Of a stretch of DNA of 64,000 nucleotides, positions 45,928 to 58,985 are shown in pieces; position 1 is the stretch's first letter; each line of letters starts with the position of its first letter. The notes below the pieces were generated by a model, which made no database searches, had not been told where the DNA came from, and was given only the letters and a program-made list of their open reading frames with translations. Where the stretch lies: contig NC_134084.1 of NCBI RefSeq assembly GCF_000715075.1, forward strand, positions 1,986,501-2,050,500, given 5' to 3'. The translations under genes were made by a program, and so were the position numbers. The DNA comes from Nicotiana tabacum. Taxonomy: Eukaryota; Streptophyta; Magnoliopsida; Solanales; Solanaceae.

Positions 45928-48900
45928 TGTCACACCTCCTTTTACGCACCCGCGAGGGCGCAGGAGTTTTTTCCAATTAAAGGACAATCGAAACGGGATT
46001 GGTTTAATTATTTCAGAGTCGCCACTTGGGAGATTTAGGGTGTCCCAAGTCACCAATTTTAATCCCGAATCGAGGAAAAGAATGACTCTATATTATGGTC
46101 TGCGTACCAGAAATCCGGATAAGGAATTCTGTTAACCCGGGAGAAGGTGTTAGGCATTCCCGAGTTCCGTGGTTCTAGCACGGTCGCTCGATTGTTATAT
46201 TCGGCTTGATTATCTGATTTTATACAAGTATGAACTTATGTGCAAATTTTATCCTTCAACCGCTTTTATCATTTACTATTATTTTTATCAAGAATTACAA
46301 CGTTATAAAATGTATCTCGAACCACGTTACAATCAATGTACCCGTGGTCGTCGACACACTTTGACTCCGTTGAGATTTGGATTTGGGTCACATCAATGTG
46401 CACCCGAGTTTAAGGAAATTAAATTATTAGAGGCGTGCCTAAAGCGACTAGCGTATTTATTTTGGGTAGGACCGTGGAATTTTACTAAACGGTTCATCCT
46501 GAAGTCTAAACAATTTTTAAAGCAGATATTTACTGAGGGCCCCGCAATTTGTATTTTTATTTGGTGAGGCTCATCTCATTCTTATTTTAAAATGAATTTG
46601 CAACGCCATGGACACGCATCTCGAACCACGTCACAATTAATGTACCCGTGATTAGAAACACATTTCGACTCCATTGAGAATTGGATTTGGGTCACATAAA
46701 TGTGCACCCGAGTTTAAGAAGGTAAGATTTACTAAGGCGCGTCCTAAAAGAGTCTAACGTATTGTTAATTTAGGAGGGTTGTGAGATTTGCTAAACGACC
46801 CGTCCTAGAAACTAAATGCTTCGATAATATACGTTTAACGAGGGCCCCGCATCTTGTGCGTTTTTGTTTGTCGAAGCTCATCTCGTCTTTATTTTAAAAG
46901 GAGATCCTATAGCAACTACGTTTCTTGTCGCATTTGTCTCTACTAGTTGAGAATAAAAATGACCCTATTCAATTACATGCTTGCAGGTTATTATAACGGA
47001 ATTCTGAGTGCCTTTGCAGAATAAGAAAACATGGCCATGCCCATGGGCAGCTAATCGAGCATCGTGGGCCCGAACCCAGCCCACACAGTATCGGCTGGAC
47101 CTGGGCCAATGCCTTTCTGATGAAAGCCTGCTGGGTTCGTTTGATTCGGGCTCGACCTTCGTGAGGTTGAGGAGTGCAGACTTGCGCCGTTTATTTTAAG
47201 GCAATGGTTTGCCAATTGTAAGGAGACAGTTTATCAAAAGGACATGAAATTAACTAACATGGATAGTTCTATGTATTCAAGGACATGCTAACCATATAAA
47301 ACCTAAGATACAACCTACTGCATTGGAGACCCTTTTATCTATCAACTTTCATATACAAACTAGCATTCAATCATCACATATTGACATCTACTGGGCATAC
47401 AGGCTACCTTCAGTATCTAAACAAGAATGCAAACTACTACACATTACATGAATATTTAATGTAACAATCTATGTATAAAAGACATTCTTCAGGACTTTCA
47501 TTTGTATTCATGCTCAAATTTCCCAATTACATTTTTGACAGTGCATTGGTTGTGTACCTGGTATAGAGGACAAAGAAGAAAGGAATGATCAGCTGGGCAG
47601 TATGTAGTAAACACAGCAACAGCAGATACACAGCAACAACACAGCAACAAATCAACAATCCAAGTGTTTTCCACAGCCCACGACAACCAACAATATTTCC
47701 CAGAATAAGGAAAACCAGCAAATAGTCGAGCACCAAATGAGCAATCCCAGGAAAGAGTGATGAAACAAGCAGCAGTGACAGAGTATTCAATGCAGCAACA
47801 CCAACAGTTCAACAACCACAAACAGATCAATCAATGCGAACAACAGAACTTGGCCAAGGCAGCTTGACCAATATGAACTCTTATACAACTTTCAGGCAGT
47901 GTTTGGTTACAATCTATTTGAAAACTAACTTATGTTATTCAGCTTTTTTTTTTTAAAACTCAGTAAAACTTTTTAGACTAAAAGTTTCAGCTTTCAAACT
48001 AAAAATTCCAGCCTTTTCTCTCTTTTTTTTTTTCTGAAGACTAAAAGTCCAGCCCTTTTTCAGTTCTCGAATGGCCTATTTATAAGCCAAAGTGACCAAG
48101 TGCAGCTAAGCTGCCCCCATGCTGCAACTTGCAGCCTGCCCTTACCCTGTTAAACCCATGCTTGAGCATCTCTTGATGCCAGCCCCCTTTGTTCCCCACG
48201 TCTGGTTTATTCTTTAATCCAGGATTATGGGCTTATTTTAGTATTCCTTTTAAACCCATACTCTTGTGTCTTGTCCCCCCATTGGCATTAGTTTAATCCT
48301 AATTTAGTACCCCATTTGTCAGTTCACTTAAACTAATTACTTTTGTTCTTTTTTAACACCCCAGAATACCCCTGTCAACCTTGATTATTACTGCCCCTGC
48401 CTACTGCAACATCGGGGCATTTTTTGAACTGATGAAAGTTCGAACTCAAGACTGCCTGGGCTGAACCTTTTCAGTCAGTTTTATAGTGCCAACAAACCAT
48501 TTCAAACAATGCTGGGGCATACAGTCAGTGACAAAGCTCAATTAATCATGCGACCTTATTAGCTCATTCGATTTATTAGTTATAGAAAGCTAATCGACGA
48601 TATTTATCGAGTCGACTATACTAATTATAACAGGTAATAATCAATCGCTCACATAAACAATATGTTTAGGGACCTAAAGGGCATCGGACAATTCTGTGTT
48701 CAAAACTGGGAACCTATATAAGTTTATTCATTTGACGACCAATCTAATCGAACATGTTCATCACAGAGTACATTCAGAATACACCCATAGAAAATTAACC
48801 GACCAAAGAAAAAGGTCTTTAAAGAGATGAAAGAAATCTGGATGAAAAATAACAAAAATAACAAACAAAACCAACGAAACATGCTGACCACTTAATTAAA

Positions 48901-50192
48901 AACTAAACAGAAGAAAGGAAAACGTACCGAAAATGTTTAAATCACACAGACCCAAATCTGATTCATCTTCGAACTTTTGAGGCCGAACAAACTTTAATCA
49001 GGGTGTTCTCACATGAGAGCACCTTGATTAAGGTCTATTAGACCTCAAACCCATGTCAAAACTGGCCGGGTTCTCCAGGTGCATGTGTTTCAAAAGTCTG
49101 GATTTCCAGATCTGGATTTTTGGGAGTTGTGGGTAGATTCGGACCAAACCAAGTTTGGTTTGGTCACGAGGAAGGTCAGGGGAGTGTCTGGTATGAAGAT
49201 GGGATGGTTTGGCATAGATCCGGGTTCGACTCAAATCTTCAAATGAAGATTCGAGACGAACGAAAGTGATTCGAGGTTCGTGGTTAGTGGATTCGTGTTC
49301 AGGGGAGTGAGGGGGTCTTAGGGTGTTCAGGGGGTGGTCACCGGCGTTCGTGCCGCCGGCTTTAATGGCGAAGGAGACTAGGGCGGCTGCTAGGGTTTGG
49401 GGGTTTCAGGGTTCAGGGAAGGAGACGAGTGAGGGGTGGGGTTCGGATAGGGGGCGTGGGGTGTAAGGGAAGGTTTATATATGGTGAGGTTGATTGGATC
49501 TGAGCCGTTGGATCATACGATCTCAACGGCTTGGATCTGAGGGTGAGAAACAAGACGGGGTCGTTCAGTAGTTAAACGGGGTCGTTTGGTTTAAATGAGG
49601 GGTTGGGTCAGACCGGTTATTGGGTCGGGTTCAAAAACGGGTTGCTGAAAGAGGTCCTGAGCCGTTGGATCGGCTAGGACGGACGGCTCAGATTGATTTG
49701 CCTGAAACGACGTCGTTTCAGGAGGTTCCTGGGCAGGCCTGGTCTGGACCGGGTCAGATCGTTGGTTTGGGCCTTTTTTTTGTTTTATTTTTGGGCCCAA
49801 ATTGATTTCAACTTTCTTTTGTTTTCCAATTCAAAGAAAAATAATAAAAATAATAAAAAAAATAAAAATAACTAATAAAACAAATGAAATTAAAACAAAT
49901 AACAATATGGCGTTTCAACATAATTATCATACCAAGTAAGTTAAATCACAACCTAAAACGGACGATGCACATATATTTATATATTTTTTTTTTTTTTTTG
50001 AATTTTCTTTTAACGCCACATATATTTTTTGTATTTTTGTTTGATAATGACTAGATGCAAAATGGACAGACTCACAAACGACTAACAACACATGTCACGG
50101 AAAGATCGAAAAATTGTACAGCGAAGCCTTTTGCCACTATTTTTATTTTCTTTTGGAGCGATTGTCCGTGAAGCAAAAATCACGTGCTTACA
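45928..50192 (-). repeat. 5' LTR of element B
   Basis: 4265 bp, nearly identical to 27277-31543 (see there). Carries the TATA candidate at 48076-48085, which would start the genomic RNA toward lower coordinates. Confidence 0.93.
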
Positions 50193-50197
50193 CCGGG

Positions 50198-50343
50198 GAA
50201 CGATTCTTTCAGCTTCAATCAAGTCTTCAACTGCCATTTTGAGGGTCCAATGACCAACAGTCCTTTGTACCGTGCCCTACTGCTCCAGAGTGACATTCAC
50301 ATCTAGTATTAGCTCGATGCGGGGAGGGGTGACTCGATGTTTG
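50198..50343 (-). pseudogene. Gag zinc-knuckle fragment of element C, part 1
   Basis: Minus strand reads CECHSGAVGHGTKDCW, a Gag knuckle (C-X3-H/C type with GH and C), then, after a frameshift, MAVEDLIEAERIVPRD, which continues across B into 27276. This shows that B landed inside a gag gene relic of opposite orientation to A. Confidence 0.6.
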
Positions 50344-50344
50344 G

Positions 50345-51390
50345 CCGGTTTGTAAATTGAGAGAAGTAAAATGAGAGAGTCTCGTCGGTGAAAACCTCCG
50401 GGCACCACGAGGCGACGGGAGTAGAGAAACCAAAATGAGAGAGCTTGTGTAGTAAAAACTCGTAAAGAGTGCTATCAAGCGACAACAAGGAGGGAAATGA
50501 GAGAGGTCAACTAGCGAAAACCCGCAAAGGGCGTTGTTGGCCGAAAAGATGACTCCGCCCCAGGAAGTCTCGGCAAAATTCCATCGGTTTGAAACACAGA
50601 CCCATTTTGGTTCGGGAGGTAATGCAAGTTCATTGAAGGTCAGGCGTCCAGTCCAAAGAGCATGTCATGTCCATTTAAAGTCAGCATTGTCTTCCTCAGA
50701 TAAGTCTTTTTCGTCCCGAAAGGGACACTTCTTTTCTGAAGTTTGCTTTCTCCTTTCTTTGTTTTTCTTCGATTCCCTCTCATTTTTTAACCCTGAGTTC
50801 CAGATATACCGGAAAGGATAGGTGGCAGGTTTGGTTTCACGAAATTCCATTTTGAAGGAAAATACCTCGTTTCGGTTGCACGTTTGTCCGAACCTGATGA
50901 ATCATGATGTTCGACTACATTTTTAAAAAAAAAAAGGGAGAGAAATTTCCCCAGCAAGTCCGCCTTGTACAAATTCCCACAGAGTATCCCCAATAAAATC
51001 CCGTTGAGAATCCCCAAGCAAAATGAGACACAAAAAGAGCCTTACAAGGCAAATCATCACAGAATTTGGAAATACAAGCCTGAGCAGTCCAAAAGGGTTT
51101 CGCCATTTGAATCCAATCAATGGCAGGATTTCTCAACAGAAATAAGGACGCAACAAAGCAATTGGAACAATCAAGGTCACCGAACCAACCGCCATTTCCG
51201 AACTAACGATTGTTCTTTGTTTGAGAAGTTGAAACAGGTATAATCCAAAGAAGAAGGTACATGAGTACAAGTAACAATTCGGCAACAAGGAATCCGCTCG
51301 AAAGGTAAGTTTCCACGAAATTCTCTTTTACCTTTTACTAAAACAAGAAAATTCAAAAAAAAAGGGTGTCGGTTAGTATCCTCAAACGTT
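50345..51390 (+). other. A 3' UTR with triple hairpins
   Basis: Matches 24181-24990. The hairpin group is at 50381-50546: CTCG/CGAG with GGTG/CACC (50381-50411), GCTTG/CAAGC with TAGTA/TGCTA (50443-50480), and AGCG/CGTT (with one G-T pair) at about 50512-50535. The rest is untranslated sequence without a gene. Confidence 0.55.
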
Positions 51391-53530
51391 CCCTTTAGTC
51401 AGCGTTAGGGTTTCAAACCCTAAACTGAACTCTTCCCTTTAGTCAGCATTAGGGTTTTAAACCCTAAACTGAACTTTTTTCCTCTAGTCAGCATTAGGGT
51501 TTTAAACCCTAAACTGAACTCTTCCATCTAGTCAGCATTAGGGTTTTAAACCCTAAACTGAACTCTTCCATCTAGTCAACATTAGGGTTTTAAACCTTAA
51601 ACTGAACGTTTCCCTTTAATCAGGATTAGGGTTTTAAACCCTAAACTGACTCTTTTCCTTTAGTTAGCATTAGGGTTTTAAACCTTAAACTGAACTCTTT
51701 TCCTTTAGTCAGCATTAGGGTTTTAAACCCTAAACTGAACTCTTTTCCTTTAGTCAGCATTAGGGTTTTAAACCCTAAACTGAACTTTTTCCTTTAGTCA
51801 GCATTAGGGTTTTAAACCCTAAACTGAACTCTTTCCTTTAGTCAGCATTAGGGTTTTAAACCCTAAACTGAACTTTTCCATTCAGTCAGCATTAGGGTTT
51901 TAAACCTTAAACTAAACTTTTTCCTTTAGTCAGCATTAGGGTTTTAAACCCTAAACTGAACTTTTCCTTTGGTCAGCATTAGGGTTTTAAACCCTAAACT
52001 GAACTTTTCCTCTAGTCAGCATTAGGGTTTTAAACCCTAAACTGAACTTTTCCTCTAGTCAGCATTAGGGTTTTAAACCCTAAACTGAACTTTTCCTCTA
52101 GTCAGCATTAGGGTTTTAAACCCTAAACTGAACTTTTCCTTTGGTCAGCATTAGGGTTTTAAACCCTAAACTGAACTTTTCCTTTAGTCAGCATTAGGGT
52201 TTTAAACCCTAAACTGAACTCTTTCCTTTAATCAACATTAGGGTTTTAAATCCTAAACTGAACTTTTCCTTCAGTCAGCATTAGGGTTTTAAACCCTAAA
52301 CTGAACTCTTTTCCATTCAGTCAGTATTAGGGTTTTAAACCCCAAACTGAACTTTTCCTTTAATCAGCATTAGGGTTTTAAACCCTGAACTGAACTTTTT
52401 CCATTTAATCAGCATTAGGGTTTTAAACCCTAAACTGAACTCTTTTCCATTCAGTCAGTATTAGGGTTTTAAACCCTAAACTGAACTTTTCCTCTAGTCA
52501 GCATTAGGGTTTTAAACCCTAAACTGAACTTTTCCTTTGGTCAGCATTAGGGTTTTAAACCCTAAACTGAACTTTTCCTTTGGTCAGCATTATGGTTTTT
52601 AACCCTAAACTAAACTTTTTCCTTTAGTCAGCATTAGGGTTTTAAACCCTAAACTGAACTTTTCCTTTGGTCAGCATTAGGGTTTTAAACCCTAAACTGA
52701 ACTTTTCCTCTAGTCAGCATTAGGGTTTTAAACCCTAAACTGAACTTTTCCTCTAGTCAGCATTAGGGTTTTAAACCCTAAACTGAACTTTTCCTTTGGT
52801 CAGCATTAGGGTTTTAAACCCTAAACTGAACTCTTTCCTTTAATCAGCATTAGGGTTTTAAACCCTAAACTGAACTTTTTCCATTCAGTCAGCATTAGGG
52901 TTTTAAACCCTAAACTGAACTTTTTCCTTTTGTCAGCATTAGGGTTTTAAACCCTAAACTGAACTTTTTCCTTTGGTCAACATTAGGGTTTTAAACCCTA
53001 AACTGAACTTTTTCCTTTAGTCAGCATTAGGGTTTTAAACCCTAAACTGAACTTTTCCATTCAGTCAGCATTAGGGTTTTAAACCTTAAACTGAACTCTT
53101 TCCTTTAGTCAGCATTAGGGTTTTAAACCCTAAACTGAACTTTTCCTTTCAGTCAGCATTAGGGTTTTAAACCCTAAACTGAACTCTTTCCTTCTGTCAG
53201 CATTAGGGTTTTAAACCCTAAACTGAACTTTTTCCATTCAGTCAGCATTAGGGTTTTAAACCCTAAACTGAACTTTTCCTTTGGTCAGCATTAGGGTTTT
53301 AAACCGTAAACTGAACTTTTTCCTTTAGTCAGCATTAGGGTTTTAAACCCTAAACTGAACTCTTCCCTTTAGTCAGCATTAGGGCCCTAACCCTAAACTG
53401 AACTTTCCCCTAGTTGGTCAACATTAGAGTTTCAACTCTAAACTGAGCTTCTCCCCAGCTAGTCAGCATTAGGGCTCCAACCCTGAACTGAACTATTTCC
53501 ATTCCGCCAGCCTTAGGGTTCCAACCCTAA
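51391..53530 (+). repeat. Minisatellite array 2 (~47 telobox-palindrome units)
   Basis: About 2.1 kb of 44-47 bp units of the same repeat as array 1. Almost every unit keeps TTAGGGTTTTAAACCCTAA. Only the last three or four (from about 53380) carry the CCC/CTCC-type core, which in array 1 makes up more than half. It lies before the A 3' end. Confidence 0.95.
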
Positions 53531-54262
53531 ACTGAGTATTCTTACCTTGTGGCAATATCGTTGATCCAATTCCTTCATCAATGCTATGAACTTCCTGGCA
53601 AATAACTCACGAAATTTTCCTAGTGAAACTGGGGCAGAAAATTTCGTTCGCTTGTTTTTTCCCCGCAGGTCTGACCTCGAGGCGCATGGATCGAGAAAAC
53701 CCACGAGATGAGCCTCAACCCAGAATAAAAAAGAGAAGATGTTCCGAGATGCTTGAAAAAACGAAGGGCGGATCGCTCCGAGTTTCGATCAAGGCCCCGA
53801 GTTCTACCACTCCCGTCTTACCCAGTACCGGAAATAAACAGGCACCTACAACTTGCAAGCATCAAGATTCAGATCGAAGTCTCCAAGCAAAATCAGCTAA
53901 GACCCAAGATCAAGTCGCAAAAGAATCATAGATAAGAATCTTGTAACTAGAAGTTGACATGCATATAAGTATTCAGTTCAGTTTCAATTTTTATTTTTTT
54001 TTAATAAGGCGGTCAGTAAAGCAACGGTGACAACAGCAACAGCAATAACGACAAGCATTGCAGTCCCATGGTAGTCCCAGCTACCCAAAGTTTTCCGAAC
54101 TACATTAACCTGATTCCCCTTTAGCCAGGGATATGTAGGAAACCTTTGAAGCAGAGGTTCGGTTAAAATCTTTTTCAAAAAAAAAATGCTTCACACGGAG
54201 TACTTGGATAGGCAAAAATCGCTCACTTTATCTTTGCGCGAAAACCCTTCGTGTCTTCGGGC
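53531..54262 (+). other. A 3' UTR after array 2
   Basis: Homologous to 20931-21706. Contains the structured motif 54097-54164 and a hairpin next to the PPT. No gene. Confidence 0.55.
54097..54164 (+). other. Conserved double stem-loop motif, copy 3 (A 3' UTR)
   Basis: Outer stem CTACA (54100-54104) with TGTAG (54134-54138), inner stem TCCC with GGGA, following hairpin AACCTTTG (54141-54148) with CAGAGGTT (54152-54159), then CGGTT. Confidence 0.7.
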
Positions 54263-54275
54263 AAAGAGGGGCAGC
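54263..54275 (+). other. Polypurine tract of A
   Basis: AAAGAGGGGCAGC directly before the 3' LTR start TGTAAGCACGTG; same sequence as in B. Confidence 0.8.
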
Positions 54276-57200
54276 TGTAAGCACGTGATTTTTGCCCTAT
54301 ATGAGAATTACTCCCAAAAATTCAAAATAAAATGATTTTCCTTGGTGTGCAATTTTGTGATATTTTGAATAATTATTTGTATTTTTCTGTGCATGTTTAT
54401 TTGTTAAATTAATAAAAATATACAAAAATATGTCGCATTTTGCATGTAGAATTTAATTCTACAATTGTTAGTAATTAAGTTTGTTTACAAAAAATGAAAA
54501 TTACAAAAATAGGCATCTTTTGCATTTTTAGCATTTAATGTCCAAATATACAATTTTATGCTTAATTATTACTTAATTGTGCGTTAATTGTTATTGGTAG
54601 TTAATTTGCGCCTTCATAACTTAATTTAGTTCTTAATAATCATTTAAGTATTTTTATAATTTAGTTTTAGAAAAAAATAAAAGAAGAAAAGAGAACAAAA
54701 ATACAAAAGAAAATCGGATTGGGACACTTCTTCAATTGTAAGCCAAAGGCCCAAATAATTGCCCAATCTTCTCCATGACCCAGTCCACTTCAGACCGGGT
54801 CGACCCGGTCCGCCCCACTAACCCATTTACCCAACACCCATCCTTCATTTTGTCAAAACACAAAACAAAAGACAAAGAAAAAACCCTAAAAATGGTCCGC
54901 CCGCTTTCCTTTGCTTCTTCTTCCCCAAGCTCAAAAAAACACACAACCATGGCAGCATTTACCCCAACACACACACACACACACGTTGTCGGACCACCTA
55001 AGTTCCCCCCCGCTGTTGCGTCTTCAGTCGATGGACAGAACCAAGCGACCAAACGACCACAGTCCGTCGACTCCCTTTCACCATCGTCGCGTTCCAAACG
55101 TGCTGCTGCTTCCCGTTCCACCTTCTTCTTCAGTTGCTGCAGATGCTCCTTCTTCTTCCTCGACCTCACCTTCGTCTTCTTCTCCGCCATTGTTGCGTCG
55201 ACCATTGTTGCTGCATCGACTGCCTCCCCGTCGTTGTCACCACCGTTACGCCCAGTAGTTTCCATGGCCAAGCTCGTCAACTAGTCGTTTCCACGGCCAA
55301 ACGACCTCCGTTACTGTTTCGCCTGCGACTGCAAACACCTCGTTTTGGCTGTGTTGTTGCTGCCTCAACGAACAGCTGATTCTCTCTCCGAGCTGCTGCC
55401 TCACCTTCATCTTCTTCGTCGTCCGCTTCAAGCTCGCGCTGCTGCTTCATCGTCCAAACGAACCCAGCCGCGCTGCTTCTTTTGTTTTCAGCTTCTTCAC
55501 GTAACTTAGCTGCTGCCTTCATCACTATTACTGCTCCGGCAACCGCCACTGTTTCAGCAACAATGATGCTACTGTAATTGTTGCTGCCACCATTTTATTC
55601 GGTTGAGTTTTAGTCGAGGTCGTCGAGCGTCGTTTTGAGTTCGTCACAGTTTACAAGGAAGGTAAGTTCGTCGCTGAGTTCGTCATCGAATCCGGACAGA
55701 TTCATTCCCATTCGAGGTTCGTCAAAACAGTCCATACAATCGAGTTCGTCGTTGTTCATCTCCGGTTAGTAGTTTTTGAGTTTTATTTTGTCCGTATTTT
55801 GTTTTGATATTTTCGAATCTAAAATCGGCAAATGTTTGTTTTGTTCATGTCTGTGGTTAGATATTTGATTTTTTGTTTTGTTCATGTTCATGTGTTTTTT
55901 GTTGAATTAATTTTCAGATTTCAAATGGAAGTTAATTAGTTATTTTTCATGTTTATTTCATGTTTGTATTGTTGTTTAAGTGAATATTTGTTAGTTTAAT
56001 GTTTGTTAGATTCAAATTGAAATTTAATTGGTTATTTCTTCAATTTGTTTCATGTTGTTATGTATTTTCCGGGAATCATTAATGTTGTTTGAGTCATGTG
56101 AATCCGTCATGTTTGTTGCTAAAATAGATTTAATTCATGTTCATCTTTGTTTGAAGTTCATGATTAAATCCAGTGATTTAATGTGAGTTTATGTTTGTCT
56201 TTGATTTGTTAATTTAGTATTTTGTTGTTTGTATTGTTGTGTTCTTGCTCATACATTCATGGTCTAAATTAACCAGGATTGGTTCCCGATATGGTTAATT
56301 CATTCCATTAATTTTGAGTTGTGTTGTTCATCGTGTTCATATAATTGTTGTTGAAGATTGTTGAGAAATTGGTCATCTTGATCATATTTTGGTCAAGTTA
56401 TGATTAATTGAGTGTTTAGAGCTGATGGGGGTAATTTGGTAAATTGCATTGCATTCGGGGGGTAGATTTGTAATTGCAATAAGGTCGGAGGGGTAGTTTG
56501 GTAATTGAACATTATTTTGATTCTTTATGTTAAGCATGGGGGACAAATATAATGGGGTGGGGTTTTTGATGTACTTGTTTAATATAATGGGGGACAAGAC
56601 AAAACATAATGGGGAGGAATCTTGTACTTGTTTAATGTAGGCATGTGGGACATATTGTAATGGGTTGGTAATGTGGCATTTATTTAATGTAGGCATGGGG
56701 GACATATGGTAATGGGTTGGGAATGTGGTATTTATTTAATGAAGGCATGGGGGACAAGGTTTAAAATATAGAAAACATTAATAAGTGGGGCAAAGCATGC
56801 CATTGAGGGAATAATTTGGGGGTTGGGAATTGAAGATTTGTCTTGCTATATATAGAGTCATTTCTTGACATTAAAAGAGGACGAGACTTGAGAGAAAAAA
56901 CTTAGACTTGAACATAAAGAGAGAAAAGTAAGACTTAGAGAGAGAGAGGATTATTATTTGGGAGAATATTTTAGAGAGTAATACTTTCTGAAAATCTGAA
57001 GAAGTGTGGTAGAGTTTTGAAAAGAGAAAGACAACTTAAACTTTCACTTGAATAATTTTCGTTTGTCTTTTCTCGAGTGTTATTGAAAATCAGTAAACTA
57101 CTGCATCTTGTATCCGTCTCTCTTCTGTTTTGACTACAATTGCACTTGGGTATTGCTGAGTTTTCAATCCGTTGCTGGGTTATTCTACTGGTTCTTACTG

Positions 57201-58412
57201 GTCTGCAGTGTTGCTGGACCTGCTGTTGCTGTGTTATTATTGTTGCTGACTTCTCCTTCTTTTGTTCTTGTACTGCCATTTCTAGGTACACATTTGTATA
57301 CTCTCGGATTGAAGAGAAATGAAATATTAATCAGGCTTTGTCCCTGTTGAATCCCTCCTGTTTAGATTTGTGTTTGAATATAATTTTCCTTTCTTGTATA
57401 AAAATGTAGTTGATTGATTAAATGAGTAATGATGTCGCATATGTATAACTTCTTCATCTAACAATGTTAGTTTAAATTAATCAAAGAATAGTTAATCGGT
57501 TTTGATATTATGGTGTGTCAATCTCACGTTTTAGTATTATTGAATAATAGAATATAGAATGAAAGCAGTTTTTCTTTGTACAAACTCGGTCGCAATTTTC
57601 CATTCGCATTAGCCGTAAACTAATAACTAATAAGTTACGTTTTTAGCATGTAATTAATTAAGAGATTTTCTTTTATTTTAGAGATGAACTTAATAGGAAA
57701 AAATATAGTCACTGTAGGTTTATCCTTTTAAATAAAATTGAGACGAGCCTCGACAAACAAAAATGCACAAGCTGCGGGGCCCTCTAAATGTATATATTAA
57801 AATACTTAGAATTCGGGACAGGCCGTTTAGCGAATTTTACGGCCTTCCCAAAATAACAATATGCTAGTTGCTTTAGGCGCACCTTTAATAATTTAACCTT
57901 CTTAAACACGGGTGCACATTGATGTGACCCAAATCCAAATCTCAACGGAGTCAAAATGTGTCGACGACCACGGGTACATTGATTGTGACGTGGTTCGAGA
58001 TGCATTTTCACGACGTTGCAATTCTATAAAAATAAATGACAATAATAAAAGTGGTTTAATAAAAGCACGTAAGTCATAACATGTATTTAAATCAAATATT
58101 TAGCCATTATAACAATTTAAGCGACCGTGCTAGAACCACGGGATTCGAGGGTGCCTAACACCTTCCCTCGGGTCAACAGAATTCCTTACTTAGAATTTCT
58201 GGTTCGCAGACTTCATTTGAAAAAGTCAAAAATTTCCTCGATTTGGGATTCAAGATAAACCGGTGACTTGGGACACCAAAAGCCAAACCTTTCCCAAGTG
58301 GCGACTCTGAATTAAAATAAATAATCCCATTTCGAATATTGTCACTTAATTTGGAAAAACTCCCTCGCGCATTTACCCTTCGGGGCGGGGCGCGCAAAAA
58401 GGAGGTGTGACA
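54276..58412 (+). repeat. 3' LTR of element A
   Basis: 4137 bp; matches 14339-18489 with scattered substitutions and small indels (for example an 11-bp block near 14430 is missing here). TATA copy at 56846-56855. Confidence 0.85.
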
Positions 58413-58479
58413 TTGTCCATTGTGGCAAAGGATCCCGCAATAAAAAATGCCACGTAATTAATTATAAATTTTTATTCTT

Positions 58480-58985
58480 CTTCCTTTTCTTCTTTTTCTC
58501 TCTTACTTTCTCGAACGTATGAATATCTTGCCCTCCACCATTAGAACAACCTTAACCACTAAACCCATGGAAGAATTGGGTATCTAAGACTTTGCGGCAA
58601 CACCTTGAACCATTGTCCTCCACCTTGAACCACTAACCTTCCACCACCATTTTCACTCTGTTGTCTTTCTATCAAGGGAAACAAAGTTGACCAAAAATCA
58701 AAGGCCAAAACGCATAGCAACAGGGGGCCGGAACCAAAAAAAGACAAAGTCAAAGGGGAAGATATCAAGATGCTGCTACCAATAGCGACAAATGCCGAAG
58801 CAACTTCCGGCAATATAATGATGGTGGAGCCACTTCCATCCCGTCTTTCTGATTTTTGTAAAGATCTATGTGTGTATGTATTTTCCCAATCTACTATTTT
58901 TGGGGCAAATGGTGCTCGCCGACGTTTTGATTTTTTACGAGGATCTGAATATGGATAGGAAAAGAAGGTAAGTCGTGGTTTGGAG
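58480..58985. repeat. MULE interior segment, copy 1
   Basis: Direct copy of 61808-62310, about 97% alike by eye (TTTCTCTCTTACTTTCTCGA to GAAGGTAAGTCGTGGTT). Less AT-rich than its surroundings; may be captured host sequence. Confidence 0.8.
58559..58813 (-). CDS. Hypothetical 84-aa frame in MULE segment, copy 1
   Basis: Starts MPEVASAFVAIGSS, has a hydrophobic middle (LSFFGSGPLLLCVLAF) and ends LRYPILPWV. The same frame is open in copy 2 with one replacement (S to P). I recognise no family. The plus strand is also open (58770-58958), so this may be only a captured exon fragment or chance. Confidence 0.15.
   Translation of the reverse strand: MPEVASAFVAIGSSILISSPLTLSFFGSGPLLLCVLAFDFWSTLFPLIERQQSENGGGRLVVQGGGQWFKVLPQSLRYPILPWV

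Larger units (their letters stand above)
27277..50192 (-). mobile_element. Element B: complete Ogre-like Ty3-gypsy retrotransposon
   Basis: 22,916 bp, flanked by the 5-bp duplication CCGGG (27272-27276 and 50193-50197). In minus-strand order: 5' LTR 50192-45928, PBS 45923-45906, leader, ORF1 44822-42777, gag-protease 42232-38774, predicted intron 38777-38601, RT-RNaseH-integrase 38575-35123, 3' UTR with hairpins and a 41-bp minisatellite, PPT, 3' LTR 31543-27277. The very long LTRs, extra ORF1, second RNase H and protease/RT intron are the features of Ogre elements of the Tat lineage. All three long frames are open, and the LTRs differ at only a few sites, so it is young and may be autonomous. 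It is inserted in a gag fragment within element A. Confidence 0.92.
14339..58412 (+). mobile_element. Element A: 44-kb composite Ogre/Tat-like LTR retrotransposon, no intact genes
   Basis: LTRs at 14339-18489 and 54276-58412 run from TGTAAGCACGTG to GGTGTGACA. They are flanked by the 5-bp duplication TTGTC (14334-14338 and 58413-58417). A PBS follows the 5' LTR and a PPT precedes the 3' LTR, so orientation is plus. About 22.9 kb of it is the nested element B. The rest holds leader, minisatellites, 3' UTR sequence, an additional LTR (D) and inverted fragments, but no long open frame on the plus strand. The LTRs differ by scattered changes and an indel near 14430, so A is older than B. Best read as non-autonomous and rearranged. 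Confidence 0.8.

Noticed and set aside
51391..53530. Interstitial telomere
   Set aside because: The TTTAGGG unit is never in simple tandem. It occurs once in each direction per 45-bp unit, so this is a minisatellite with teloboxes.
58770..58958. 62-codon plus-strand frame (also 62097-62285)
   Set aside because: Overlaps an equally open minus-strand frame, and neither has a recognisable domain. Kept only as a possible captured fragment.
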